64,000 nucleotides of DNA, taken from positions 39,643,047 to 39,707,046 of the forward strand of contig NC_061510.1 in assembly GCF_022539505.1 (NCBI RefSeq), read 5' to 3'. The translations under genes and the position numbers were made by a program. Below, in pieces: positions 21,801 to 33,522 of this stretch. Each line of letters begins with the position of its first letter. Positions within the stretch are counted from its first letter, which is position 1. Under the pieces are notes generated by a model. It was not told the DNA's origin, searched no databases, and saw only the letters and a list, made by a program, of their open reading frames with translations. This stretch comes from Lolium rigidum (taxonomy: Eukaryota; Streptophyta; Magnoliopsida; Poales; Poaceae).

Positions 21801-22671
21801 TAAAATTCCGGTGGCTAAGAGGGTAATGTGAGGCGGAGAGGATTCGAGGCGAGCTAGAAGAAGGAGGGGAGGCTACTGAGGTGTTGAACTCGTCCAGGGG
21901 GAGCCGGTATTTATAGGGGCGAGGGTTGGCTGAGGGTGCGGAGCAGGTCGACGAGGTCGACATGGCTACGGTGGCTGCGAGGTGTTGGCGATGTCACAGC
22001 ACTGTAGGCGACGTCGAGGCGGACACGACGAGCGGCAGGGCGCTGAAAACGGAGCATGGTAGCGTCGTCGTCGTCATCGGGTACCAGGGTACTGTGGCGG
22101 ACGATCGCCGACGATGGCGTTGTCTACAGGCCTGGCACGTCCAATGGGGCTTGTCTGGGAGGTAGCTGACATCGAGGGGAGGCCGCAGGTACAAGGAGAG
22201 GTCAAGGGGTGGTTTGAGTCAACGGGGCACGGCGGTGTACTGGTGCGCCCGTGGCCATGTCTGTGCGCGCGCTGGCGAGCCCGAGGACGGTGACCACGTC
22301 ATGTTCCTGGCGTTCTCGTCCTCTCCTAGGCCAGGGATCATGTCCAGCAGGTACATGGTGATGAGTCCAACCTTGTTGACAAGGTCAGAGTGGGAGAGGA
22401 AGAGAGGGGGCAAGTGATGGCATGGTGGTGACTAGGGTGGCCGGCATGGCATGTTCTAGGATTCTTTGTGCATTGTTCTTGCTCTCTGGGTGCATGGCAA
22501 GGTTGAGTGGTGTGAGGCCAGGCTATTTGACATGGTGCACAGGGTTAGTGATGGCTAGAGGTGGCAAAATTAAATTAAGTCCAATATGTATGTGACATAG
22601 ACAATGTCCTTGGCTTGGCTTGGTTCATGGTGAGGATGTCAATTCTAGGTGAGGTAATTTAGTGGTACAAT
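18852..22671 (-). repeat. Element C left (3') LTR, segment 1
   Basis: Matches 51,273-55,094 nearly base for base. It includes a minus-strand TATA (CCTATAAATA, plus-strand 21,908-21,917), so roughly 3 kb of R/U5 lie downstream of the promoter inside the LTR. Interrupted after ACAAT by element D. Short frames in it also occur in the other LTR and are not supported as genes. Confidence 0.92.
21908..21917 (-). promoter_or_regulatory. LTR promoter TATA box (element C, left LTR)
   Basis: CCTATAAATA on the minus strand; the same sequence is in the right LTR at 54,332-54,341. Confidence 0.6.
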
Positions 22672-23834
22672 TGTTATCACCAGATTTTGGCCAAATCAGG
22701 AGATAGGCCGTAAGGGAGATGGGCTTAGAAGATTACACGTGAAGCATCTTTGAAGCGGCCTTACACGAAGAATTTGGGCTAAATTGCCCGTGTATCTGTA
22801 GTATAGTAGATCGCATCTTAGTTTAGACGTTAGAGTTTAACCCGTGCACGGTTCGGTGCACGCCTGAATTAGAAAGTCCCCCGGACTATAAATATGTATC
22901 TAGGGTTTATGAAATAGACAACAATCATCGTTCAACAAACACAAACCAGGCGCATCGCCACCCCTTCTTCGAGGGTTTCCTTCCGGGTAAGCATCATGCT
23001 GCCTAGATCGCATCTTGCGATCTAGGCAGTACGCGTTTATTCGTCTACCTTGTGCTACTCGTGTTGAAGCGTTGTTGATGGCGAGTAGCACTACTTATCT
23101 TAGGTGTTTTGGGGCTTGCATTGATGCTTTTCTTATGCATATCTGCTTAGCAATGCCGTCCCTTGACACCTAGCTACCCTTACGCCTATCCGGGGCGTAA
23201 GGGCAGCATCTTGCTTGTTCGGTACTTAGTAGATCCGATCTGTTATAGTTGCTCCTTGTTCCGCAAGGATTAGTTTAATATCCGCATGATTAGGCCTTAT
23301 GTCTGGGGTTGGAGGATCCGGTAGTGCGCTAGGTGCTCGTTTACCGTTCCTAGAAGGGATGTTCCGGGAATTAACGTAATGTTGGTTTTTAGGCCTCTTC
23401 TAGGGATAGTTTTCATCATCTTTCGTATCTGCTAGGCCCAACTACGCGTAGGATGTTCCGGTTATGCGGTGAAAACCCTAAACTCGTCGTAGATTGGTTT
23501 AGCTTTGTGTTGATCAAGCAGGATCCCCATGTTATTGCAAATCCAACATGAACCATGGGGCGATCGGCTCTTTGAGCCGATCCACGAGGCAACCCGAGAG
23601 CCGATAGGGCTCGTATTTAATGTTTACGTGTCTACCATGCAGGAACAATCGAAGCAATCTAACACCTTCCCGATCGGGTCTAGGTCGGGTGGCACGCCCT
23701 TGCAACCGCCGGGACGTGTGCAGGAAACTTGCGGGACGACGCGAGGTGCCGGGGTCCACTAAGCGGCCTTGGGAGCCTCCCGACTCTTCGTGTTGCTTAA
23801 CCACCTGCTCGCCGGTGAGTTTTGGCAGGCAACA
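22672..23834 (+). repeat. Element D 5' LTR
   Basis: TG...CA LTR of 1,163 bp with a TATA box CTATAAATA at 22,886-22,894. It contains a perfect 14-bp stem palindrome (22,999-23,029) that is half deleted in the 3' LTR. By eye the two LTRs differ by a dozen or more substitutions, many C-to-T, and several small indels. Confidence 0.9.
22886..22894 (+). promoter_or_regulatory. LTR promoter TATA box (element D)
   Basis: CTATAAATA, also present in the 3' LTR at 28,732-28,740. Confidence 0.65.
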
Positions 23835-23839
23835 CATTC

Positions 23840-23857
23840 TGGCACGCCCGGTGGGAC
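23840..23857 (+). other. Primer-binding site of element D
   Basis: TGGCACGCCCGGTGGGAC begins with TGG and lies five bases after the 5' LTR, as PBS sites do. I could not name the matching tRNA with certainty. Confidence 0.6.
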
Positions 23858-23895
23858 AATCTTCGACAACATCCACGTCAACACCTGCGTCCGAG

Positions 23896-26521
23896 ATGGC
23901 GGACGAACCGATCAAGTACGAGGATCTCCCTGCGGAGCACAAGAAGAAATACGATGAGCTGAAGGCCATCTGTGAAGCCGAACTCATCGGCTCCTTTGAG
24001 AAGACCCGGTCGCACGACATCAGGTTTAAAGGATTCACTCCCCAAGGCGTTCTTGACAGTATGGATCTGTCTCTCCCTTCGGAGGAACGTACCAGGGCCC
24101 TGCGGCAGGAAATCAACTACGTTGTGGCTCATTCGCTGCATCGGCATTCCGAGAGCCTGGTGAATACTTTGGAGCGCGTCGCGCTTCATGTGGTCCAAGA
24201 AATCATGAAGCATCGGTACTCCCCCTCGGGACCTGTGCTAGGGACTCACCAGGGAGAGATGCAACTCCACACCAGGCCACCATTGCCGTACGCGATGGCA
24301 GCTCCACAACAACAAGGTTCACCGGCATACGTTGTCTACAAGGTTGGAGGTGATCCTGGCGACTATCAATTCCTGTATGAGCCGCCCAAGGAGATCCCAC
24401 ATGGATACGTGTGCACATACGTGCCGGACTGCAACAACTGGACGCAAGCGATCCAGACTCCAACAGGAGGGATTGCCGGAGCAGGAGCAATTGTTACGTC
24501 GGAGAGGGATGGCAGCAGCAGCGAGGAAGTTTGGGAGCGGACGCCGAGAAACAAGCGTGGCTAGCTAAATACGCCACCGCACCAAGTCCCGAAAGCTCAA
24601 CCGCTACAGCTTCCACCGTGGATCAGATCGGTGCGGTCTTGAGAGACCAGCTTCGGCATCCTGCCGAAGAAGAAAATAATCGGCTATTCCAAGCCGTACC
24701 CCAACGAGTTTGACCTGATCCCGCTGCCACCTAAGTATCGGCTCCCTGACTTCACAAAATTCAGTGGATCAGAAGGATCTAGCTCCATCGAGCATGTGAG
24801 CCGATACTTGGCCCAACTAGGCATGGTTTCAGCATCGGATCAGTTGCGTGTGAGGTTCTTCGCGCAATCTCTCACCGGTCCAGCTTTTGGGTGGTACACC
24901 TCGTTGCAGCCAAATTCAGTTCGATCTTGGAAGCAACTCGGAAGAGCAGTTTCACACACAATATCATTCGGAAGCTACTGAAGCCGGCATTGCCGATCTG
25001 ACCCGGGTTCGGCAAAGGCGAGGAGAAACATGATATCCGAATACATTCAACGTTTCGGGACTGTCAAGAACCGATGTTATTCGGTTCATTTGTCTGAGAA
25101 AGAAGCAGTCGAGCTGGCCGTGGCAGGCCTCGCAGCGCCACTCAAGGATCTGACGTTCCAAGTGGAGTACAATTCGTTGGCGCACATGGTCCAGAGACTA
25201 ACGTTGTATGAATAGCGCCACCCAGAACTGTACCAAGACAAGTACAAGCGCACGATAGGCCTGGTCGATGCTGAGGCGGATGAAGATCCTTCCGAAGATC
25301 AGGAAGTCGCGGTGGCTGAATGGGCTCGGCCGGCAGTACCTGTGTCCTGCAAATGGGTGAATCAACCAGGGCCGCCAAGAGGGTTTGACTTTGACTTGAG
25401 CAAAGCTGAGCAGATTTTTGATTTGCTGCTGAAGGAGAAGCAGTTGAAGTTACCCGAAGGCCACAAAATCCCCACGTCACAGGAGATGAACGGTAGACCA
25501 TACTGCAAATGGCATCACACGTTCACTCACGCCACCAACGATCGCAAAGTATTGCGCGCACGTATTCAAATGGCGATAGAATCAGGCCGATTAACTTTCG
25601 GACAGTTTGCTATGAAGGTTGACACACGTCCGTTCCCTCGGCGTCAACATGGTGGATCTTAGCCACTCCATAGGGCGCAAGCCAGAGCTCTCTTTTGATG
25701 TCAACATGGCAGGGCTTGTGAATCGCCATAGCAAAGAAAAAGCAGAGAGCAGCCACTCCCATGGCAAGGATAAAGAGGAGGCCGATCCTCGCGACTGGCC
25801 CCATGATGATGATAGACGGTACCTGACCGAGGAGGAAGTGAGATGCGTGCGGTATCAACGTCCACTCTCCGCGCATCTCCTTAACGAATATGAACCGCAG
25901 TATGACCGACGTCGGCGCTACGACGTAGATGATGAGAGACATCGTCGGTCTGATGTTGAGGACAGGAGGTATCGTCGGCATGACAGAAACAACAACGGGT
26001 ACGAGCTTCACGCTAGAGGGAGGTCAAGGGAGCAAGATAACATGGATAGGCATTGGGACTGTCCTTTCTTTAAATATTGCTGGGACGCAGGAATGAGCCG
26101 ATTGCCAACAATCGAGAACTGCCCAGAATGCAGACAGCAAAGGAAGAGAACAAACGAGGTTTCAGTGTTCAAGCGTCTAGGACCCCTCCCACCTCAAAAC
26201 AAGCGAGCTGAGTCATCTCAAGAAGAAGACTTTGAGGAGTCAGATGGTGAAGAAGATAAGTATCACCGGCCAAGGTGGTGCCCTGATGGACTCAGCCATT
26301 CTCAGAAGCGTAGGGTGCAGCGGCTACGAAACCTGGAGGAAGCCGAGGCACAGTACCTGTATACGTTGAGGAAAGCACCGCCCGATCTGGCCGTGAAAAT
26401 TCAGCAAACATTGGAGACGGGGGCGCGCCCACCGAAGAAAGTGTGGCGCCCCAAACAGACAAAAGCCGATGCAGAGGCATCGGTTGATACAAACATAGTG
26501 TCCATGATCCTGACAGAGTAG
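23896..26521 (+). pseudogene. Element D gag, broken
   Basis: Gag structural protein of a Tat-like element. It starts at MADEPIKYEDLPAEHKKKYD (23,896). The capsid (Retrotrans_gag) part is visible as RYLAQLGMVSASDQLRVRFF and LTGPAFGWYTSL (about 24,800-24,900), continuing with MISEYIQRFGTVKNRCY and the grass Tat-type CKWHHTFTHATNDRKVLRAR near 25,505-25,560. The C-terminal part is Arg/Asp-rich with a Cys cluster (CPFFKYCWDAG ... CPECR), ending at 26,521. Frame changes occur near 24,540, 24,650 and 25,630; stops lie at 24,979-24,981 and 25,213-25,215. It cannot make a full Gag. No protease follows. Confidence 0.82.
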
Positions 26522-27906
26522 CAAGGTCCAAGACAATGGACGTACGTGGCGAGGCCGGTCCCTGCGATCGGCCCCAAAAAATGGAAAGCAGAAATCTCAT
26601 CTCAAGCATGCCACGTAGCTACAGTAAGAAATCAAGACATGGTAAAGCTTCACTAAGCATTGCACATGAAGAAGGAGGCCGTTTCTAGCAATCGGCCAAA
26701 ATTATCCTCACCATACATTCTGCCTGGGTTCAGCATTGATCTAACAGGGAATACCTGAAGAGCCGATACACTCAATTACTTGAAAGAATCGGCTCGGGGG
26801 GCACCTAGGTGGATAAAACACGAGGATATGAAGATTGGAGTGGCTTTCAGATGCTCAGCAGCCCAAGATATATTCTTTGATGATGATGGGTATTGAAGTA
26901 TGGGGGCCGATACATAAATCGGCTGTAAAAAATTCAAAAATTTTAAGCACAGCCGATGCGCAGACATCGACTTAAGGATAGAAAGCCGATGCATGGCCAT
27001 CGACTCAAGAGGTACAGCTGTTGGAAGCAGAGGCTCAATGGAGCAGGTGTCGAGTTATGAGGAGAGGCTCTACTGGATGAATTCCTTCTTAAGGCCTCCG
27101 ACTCCTTCTGCAAACCTTCGAGTTCAGCAGTGCCAGTATAAGCGTGCAAATCAGGTTAAGGGTGGGTTGCATCAATCTGCCAAAGGTGAGGAGCCGATTT
27201 GATCAGCAAGACGCAAGAAGTGAACTGGAGAAGCTCGGGGGGCAGCTCACCCTGAAGGTTCCCTGCTCTGGGGAGCCGATTTTGTTGAAATCGGCTGGCT
27301 CTACGTTACGACTTGGAAGCCGATGGTGGCCCATTTGCCTGGCTCACTACTTTTCTCGCCTTGACTGGGGCTCGGGGGGCAACCGACCGGGTAGATGCTC
27401 TGTTTTTAGAAGCCGATTGGAGTGTCATCGGCTGGTCCCGCGTCGCAGTCTCCTTCAAAGGCGGCGAGTTCTTGCAAAAGAGGGATCCATCATCGCCGAT
27501 AGGGAGTCGGCTCTGGGTTATCGGGTTGCTGCAAAGGAACAGAGCAGATGACACCTGTTCTGCAGAAGTATCGGCTTCAGTGTCGAGTCGTTTCAACAAC
27601 GGTTTTGGGGCTCTCTTGAAGGCATTGGTCTTCCACATTGTCCACCAGAACTCAAAGTCATCGGTTGAAAAAAAAATGAAGGACTGAGGCGTTGACATCG
27701 GCTTATTGGACATTGACCAAGTTTACGGTCACTCCTTAGTCAAGAAGATGGAGGGCGGATTATGAGGGACCGATGCGTTGCCATCGGCTCATTGAGCATT
27801 AGCATGAAAGAAATCGGCAAAATCAGATTGGGGAAATTCTTCATTGATAAACGAAATTTCTTACAAAAGAAGAGCCGATTGCTCAGGGACTACTAATCCT
27901 ACATCG
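26522..27906 (+). other. Element D internal non-coding region rich in GCCGAT/ATCGGC
   Basis: About 20 copies of GCCGAT or its complement ATCGGC are scattered over 1.3 kb (for example 26,761, 26,789, 26,950, 26,982, 27,272, 27,289, 27,412, 27,428, 27,699, 27,781, 27,873), often followed by G or T. It lies where pol would be expected. No coding similarity was recognised. Confidence 0.65.
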
Positions 27907-28230
27907 CTAATCCTCGCTAGCATCATCGTCGGCATCGGAGTTGCCGTCGGCGCTACTTCCGGAAAAGTCCTCGTCGCTGCTGCCCAAGCCTTCGGCCGGA
28001 GCTTCTTCTTCCTCGTCATCATCATCGTCCTCGCTGTCCGCCCACATGCGAGAGCGCTTCGTCGGCGGGTGCCTGGCGGAGGAGGGGGCCTCTTTCTTCT
28101 CTACTTCTTCTTCGTTCTCCTCCTTGTCGGAGGAGATGGGGTTTGCCCCGGAGTGGAGGTCGTCTTCACTTTTGCTCTTCGGCAAAGATTGGAGGGAGAG
28201 GCCTGAGGAGGTGGAAGAAGAGGAAGACAT
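27907..28230 (-). CDS. Antisense ORF of element D: 107-aa acidic Ser-rich protein
   Basis: An intact frame opposite to gag, 288 bp before the 3' LTR. It starts MSSSSSTSSGLSLQSLPKSK, has a basic patch HPPTKRSRMW, then a long acidic run (DSEDDDDDEEEEAPAE) and ends in an acidic DADDDASED. A TATA-like TTTATTTATC lies about 80 bp upstream on the minus strand. Extra ORFs in antisense near the 3' LTR are known from Tat-lineage elements such as maize Grande; their function is unknown. Low-complexity composition means chance retention is possible, but the proper start and position speak for a real gene. Confidence 0.5.
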   Translation of the reverse strand: MSSSSSTSSGLSLQSLPKSKSEDDLHSGANPISSDKEENEEEVEKKEAPSSARHPPTKRSRMWADSEDDDDDEEEEAPAEGLGSSDEDFSGSSADGNSDADDDASED

Positions 28231-28517
28231 TGCTACAGGGGAAGAGGGTTTTTTGGGTGCTGGTGGACAGAACAGAGAAGGGGGATGAAGCGGCGAACCG
28301 TTCGGTGCAGATAAATAAAGGGGTTGTAGTGGAGATTTAATGCCATAACGGTTCTCGAGGACGCGGTGCCAAAACTGTCAAAATCGTGCAGAGAAGTTGG
28401 GAAGGCAAGTCGTCATGATGAAAAATACTGCGACGGTTCTGCTCTGCCACGACATGACCCTTCGAAGGAAAAACAGAGTGGTTTTGAAATTATCATTACC
28501 AAAACCAGGGGGGCATG

Positions 28518-29661
28518 TGTTATCACCAGATTTTGGCCAAATCAGGAGATAGGCCGTAAGGGAGATGGGCTTAGAAGATTACACGTGAAGCATCTTTGAA
28601 GCGGCCTTACACGAAGAATTTGGGCTAAATTGCCCGTGTATCTATAGTATAGTAGATCGCATCTTAGTTTAGAAGTTAGAGTTTAACCCGTGCACGGTTC
28701 GGTGCACGCCTGAATTAGAAAGTCCCCCGGACTATAAATATGTATCTAGGGTTTATGAAATAGACAACAATCATCGTTCAACAAACACAAACCAGGCGCA
28801 TCGCCACCCCTTCTTCGAGGGTTTCCTTCCGGGTAAGCATCATGCTGCCTAGATCGCAAGTACGCGTTTATTCGTCTACCTTGTGCTACTCGTGCTGAAG
28901 CGTTGTTGATGGCGAGTAGCACTACTTATCTTAGGTGTTTTGGGGCTTGCATTGATGCTTTTCTTATGCATATCTGCTTAGCAATGCCGTCCCTTGACAC
29001 CTAGCTGCCCTTACGCCTATCCGGGCGTAAGGGCAGCATCTTGCTTGTTCGGTACTTAGTAGATCCGATCTCGTTATAGTTGCTCCTTGTTCTGCAAGGA
29101 TTAGTTTAATATCCGCATGATTAGGCCTTATGCTGGGGTTGGAGGATCCGGTAGTGCGCTAGGTGCTGTTTACCGTTCCTAGAAGGGATGTTCCGGGAAT
29201 TAACGTAATGTTGGTTTTTAGGCCTCTTCTAGGGATAGTTTTCATCATCTTTCGTATCTGCTAGGCCCAACTACGCGTAGGATGTTCCGGTTATGCGGTG
29301 AAAACCCTAAACTGTCGTAGATTGGTTTAGCTTTGTGTTGATCAAGCAGGATCCCCATGTTATTGCAAATCCAACATGAACCATGGGGCGATCGGCTCTT
29401 TGAGCTGATCCACAGGGCAACCTGAGAGCCGATAGGGCTCGTATTTAATGTTTACGTGTCTACCATGCAGGAACAATCGAAGCAATCTAACACCTTCCCG
29501 ATCGGGTCTAGGTCAGGTGGCACGCCCTTGCAACCGCCAGGACGTGTGCAGGAAACTTGCGGGACGACGCGAGGTGCCAGGGTCCACTAAGCGGCCTTGG
29601 GAGCCTCCCGGCTCTTCGTGTTGCTTAACCACTGCTCGCCGGTGAGTTTTGGCTGGCAACA
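28518..29661 (+). repeat. Element D 3' LTR
   Basis: The 1,144-bp partner of 22,672-23,834, ending GGCAACA next to the ACAAT duplication. It lacks one arm of the palindrome found in the 5' LTR. Confidence 0.9.
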
Positions 29662-30035
29662 ACAATACACTAGTGATGATCACAAGAGAGAGAGAGTGAG
29701 GTGGTGGGTAGTTGTTGAATAGTGGTTGTACTTCCATCTTACTCTATGTGTCCTTCTATGTCTCAAGCAATTGACTTCTCTTGTATTTAATTTTGGCCAA
29801 TTGCTGCATGGATGTCTTCTATATGATGTTGGGTAACAAAGTGTGGCATTGGTTTAAATTTTGGAAGGGTTTTGTGAAGATTCTAAATTTGGAGGGAATC
29901 TAGAATTTGTTTCAATGTAGCATCTTGGGTTGACTATTTTGAGCAATGGTCAAAGATCTGGTCAAAGTGGTCAACATACAAAGTGTTCATCTTGATGAGT
30001 TCTTGGATGAGGTGCAAAGAGTTGTGAGGGTTTGT
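29662..30035 (-). repeat. Element C left LTR, segment 2
   Basis: Co-linear with about 55,090-55,463 of the right LTR. Bounded by element D on the left and by element A after GTTTG on the right. Confidence 0.9.
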
Positions 30036-31543
30036 AATGACCCACAAGTATAGGGGGTGTATCGTAGTACTTTCGATAAATAAGAGTGTCGAACCCAACG
30101 AGGAGCAGAAGGTGTTGACAAGCAGTTTCGATGAAGGATTCACTGTAAATGCTCACAGACAAGTATTCAGAGGGTTTTGATATTGCAGATAAATAAAGTA
30201 CGAGTAAGTAAAATGTGAGAGTAATAATTTCAGCGAGTGGCCCAATCCTTTTTAGCACAAAGGACAAGCCGGTTTGTTTACTTATAATGACCAAACGTTC
30301 TTGAGGACACACGGAAATTTAGTCTAGTGCTTTCGCTTCATATAGCTGATTAATCTTCATTGTTTTGATAAGTGTTATGTGGGTGAACCTATGCTAATGC
30401 ACCGCCCTTCCTAGGACTAATACATACTTGTGATTATACCCCTTGCAAGCATCCGCAAATACCAGAAAGTAATTAAGATAAATCTAACCACAGCCTTAAA
30501 CTCGAGATCCTCGCTATCCCTCCCTGCATCGATATACCAACGGGGTTTAGGTTTCGTCACTCCGGCAACCCCGCAATTAGCAAACGAATACAAGATGTAT
30601 TCCCCTAGGCCCATAAAGGTGAAGTATCATGTAGTCGACGTTCACATGACACCACTAGAAGAATAACACCACAACTTAAATATCATAGCATTGAATATTA
30701 CCCAACATAATTCACTACTAACATTTAGACTTCACCCATGTCCTCAAGAACTAAACGAACTACTCACGAGACATCATATGGAACATGATCAGAGGTGATA
30801 TGATGATGAATAACAATCTGAACATAAACCTTGGTTCAATAGTTTCACTCAATAGCATCAATAACAAGTAGTAATCAATACCGGGAGAGTTTCCCCTATC
30901 AAACAATCAAGATTCAACCCTAGATGTTACAGCGGTGACGAGGTGCAGCGGTGGAGATGGCGGTGATGATGATGGAGATGATGGTGATGATGATCCCAAT
31001 GATGTCCAGCTCGATGACGGTGACGATGGCGTCGATTTCCCCCTCCGGGAGGGAATTTCCCCGGCGGATTCCTGCCCGCCGGAGAGCTCTTTTCTCTCTG
31101 CTCTTTTCCGTCCCGCAGAGGCGGCTGTGTCTCTTCGCGATTATTCCCTGGAGCTTAGGTTTTCGGGACGAAGAAGTACGGGAAGGAGAGGATGCCCGAG
31201 GGGGTTGTGGGCCCCCTCCCCACAAGGCGGCGCGGCCAGGCCTGGGCCCGCGCCGGCCTATGGGGGGCCCATGGCGGCCCTCCTCGGCTCCTCCTTCTGG
31301 CTATCTCCGTCTTCTGGAAAAATAAGATTTTCCGTGTAATTTCGGTCAATTGCTGATCTTCCGAAATATTGCATTCTGACGGTGCTTTTTCCAGCAGAAT
31401 CCTGACTCCGGTGCGCGATTCTCCAATAATCATGAAACATGCAAAATAGATGAAATAACATAAGTATCATCTCTAAATATGAAATATATCAATGAATAAC
31501 AGTAAATTATGATATAAAATAGTGATGCAAAATGGACGTATCA
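30036..31543 (-). repeat. Element A 3' LTR (left copy)
   Basis: Nearly identical to 39,003-40,521. Contains a GAT-rich stretch (about 30,957-31,012) and a GC-rich hairpin (31,221-31,264). The terminal dinucleotide on the PBS side is unclear: TAATGACC directly follows the GTTTG duplication. Confidence 0.9.
31221..31264. repeat. GC-rich hairpin, copy 1 (element A 3' LTR)
   Basis: Arm AAGGCGGCGCGG faces CCGCGCCGGCCTATGG. The left arm has CACAAGG where other copies have CCATAGG, weakening the outer stem. Confidence 0.75.
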
Positions 31544-31544
31544 A

Positions 31545-31559
31545 CTCCCCCAAGCTTAG
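31545..31559 (-). other. Polypurine tract of element A
   Basis: CTAAGCTTGGGGGAG on the minus strand, next to the 3' LTR. A near-copy occurs internally at 33,288-33,302. Confidence 0.7.
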
Positions 31560-33522
31560 ACTTCGCTTGTCCCCAAGCGAAACTGAACTCGATAAACAAG
31601 ACCACATGTTTATGGAGTGAAGAGTCGATAAATAATATACGGACAAGAAGCATCATATTAATTCACACAAGACATTCTAGTGAACAACTTCCCCATATGA
31701 TTCAACTTGAAACAAGTAAAAGGAAATCACAAATAAAGGTGCATAGGAAATCATAATTGGTGATGGCAAACTTCGTTATTGGTCAAAGAACGGTTAACAG
31801 ATTGTACTTATTTATCGAGCAGCGCTCTTATATTAAAGCTTATAGCAAAACTTGCATACTCAATCATAATAATATCCTCATAATCATCGATAATCTTCAA
31901 AGCTATATTCATTCAGATAAAACTTGTACTGAACAAGGAAGAATAAAAGGCATGATTAAGTAGATCACAATATAGATGGTTGGATCACAACAACTCAATT
32001 GCTTGCTTAAGATAGAGGGAAATAGGTTTACTGACTCAACATAAAGTAAAAGATAGGCCCTTCGCAGAGGGAAGCAGGGATTAACATGTGCTAGAGCTTT
32101 TCATTTGTAAAACAGGAGTAAAATTATTTTGAGAGGTGTTTGTTGTTGTCAACGACTGATAGTGGGTACTCTAACTACCTCGTCAACCGGACTTTCAAGA
32201 GCGGCTCCCATGAAGGACGTTATCTCTACCAAGCAAGGTAAATCATCCCTCTTCTATTTTGTTTACACACGTACTTTAGTTTTATTATGGATGACACTCC
32301 CCCAACCTTTGCTTACACAAGCCATGGCTAACCGAATCCTCGGGTGCCTTCCATCAATCACATACCATGGAGGAGTGTCTATTTGCAATTTAAGTTGCTT
32401 ACTGATAAATCAGGGCAAAACATGTGAAGAGAATTATTAATGAAAGTTGATTAATTGGGGCTGGGAACCCCGTTGCCAGCTCTTTTTGCAAAACTATTGG
32501 ATAAGCGGATGTGCCACTAGTCCATTGTGAAAGTCTGTCAGAAGTAAATGACAAGATCGAAAGATAAACACCACATACTTCCTCATGAGCTATAAAACAT
32601 TGACACAAATAAGGGTGATAACTTTTGAATTGTTTAAAGGTAGCACATGAAGTATTTACTTGGAGTGGCGCAAAATACCACATAGTAGGTAGTTATGGTG
32701 GACACTGATGGCATAGGTTTGGTTTAAGGGTTTGGATGCACGAGAAGCATTCCCTCTCAGTACAGGTCTTTGGCTAGCAAGGTTGGTTAGCAAGCATAAG
32801 AGTTGAGGGAAACAAACAAATATACATGTGATAGAAACAATCATGCATCTTTCTTGTAAGCACAAATAATTTTAACTTCAGAATACTAAGCTCATAGCTA
32901 ACAAGAAAGAAAGATAATGAAACAACATATCTACATGTATTTCCTCTTTTCTACTTAAACTCAAAGTGTTGTTACTATTGACCAATGCTAAGTTTGCCAA
33001 AACCAAATAGATTTACTCAATGCTCCCAAAGTGATACCAATACTAACAACAAGATCAATCACATAATAGGGATTGCAAACTAAAATAAGATGTGCAATAT
33101 GTAAATGATAAAACTTCTCATTAATATTCCATAACGATAACTCACACCAAGGGATACATAGATAACCAACTAAAAAGAGAGATACTTCCACACTGCAAAC
33201 CATCTTATATGATAACTTCCCTACTCATGATATGACACTACTTGATAGTAAAAAGGTAAAAGATAGTGATGATGTGATACCGCGGCACTCCCCCAAGCTT
33301 GGAACAAACCAAGGGGGTGCCAATACCGATGATGAATTACTCCTTCGGTGGTGATAGTGGTGGCCCGTTCCTGCGATTCTTAAAGATCTCCTTCAGCTTC
33401 AGCTTCTCGGCTTAGCGGTTCCGCACTAAGACTCGAAGAGATTCATTGTTATCCAAAGATGGCGGTGGTGGCCTTGTGATGGGAATTGAGTGGTATTCCA
33501 GCATTCTGCGAAGTCGGTTGTT
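31560..33522 (-). other. Element A 3' internal region, no coding recognised
   Basis: AT-rich sequence downstream of the small ORF. It holds a second purine tract (33,288-33,302) but no ORF with recognisable similarity. Confidence 0.5.

Larger units (their letters stand above)
22672..29661 (+). mobile_element. Element D: Tat-lineage-like gypsy element, gag plus antisense ORF, no pol
   Basis: A 6,990-bp insertion in the left LTR of C with a perfect 5-bp duplication ACAAT (22,667-22,671 and 29,662-29,666). LTRs start TGTTATCACC and end GGCAACA: 22,672-23,834 and 28,518-29,661. A PBS-like TGGCACGCCCGGTGGGAC follows the 5' LTR (23,840-23,857), and a purine tract AGGGGGGCA precedes the 3' LTR (about 28,507-28,515). 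The interior has a broken gag (23,896-26,521), a 1.3-kb non-coding part dense in GCCGAT/ATCGGC words, and a small ORF in antisense (28,230-27,907). Grass Tat elements such as Grande and RIRE2 relatives share the gag type and sometimes extra antisense ORFs. No protease, RT or integrase is present, so it is non-autonomous. Confidence 0.88.

Noticed and set aside
21576..22417. Gene-like GC-rich frames in the left LTR of C (and at 54,000-54,859)
   Set aside because: Present in both LTRs, not consistent in frame between copies, no domain; probably LTR leader sequence.
27313..27687. 124-aa plus-strand frame in element D
   Set aside because: Matched by an equally long frame on the other strand, with no recognisable domain; it falls in the GCCGAT-rich non-coding part.
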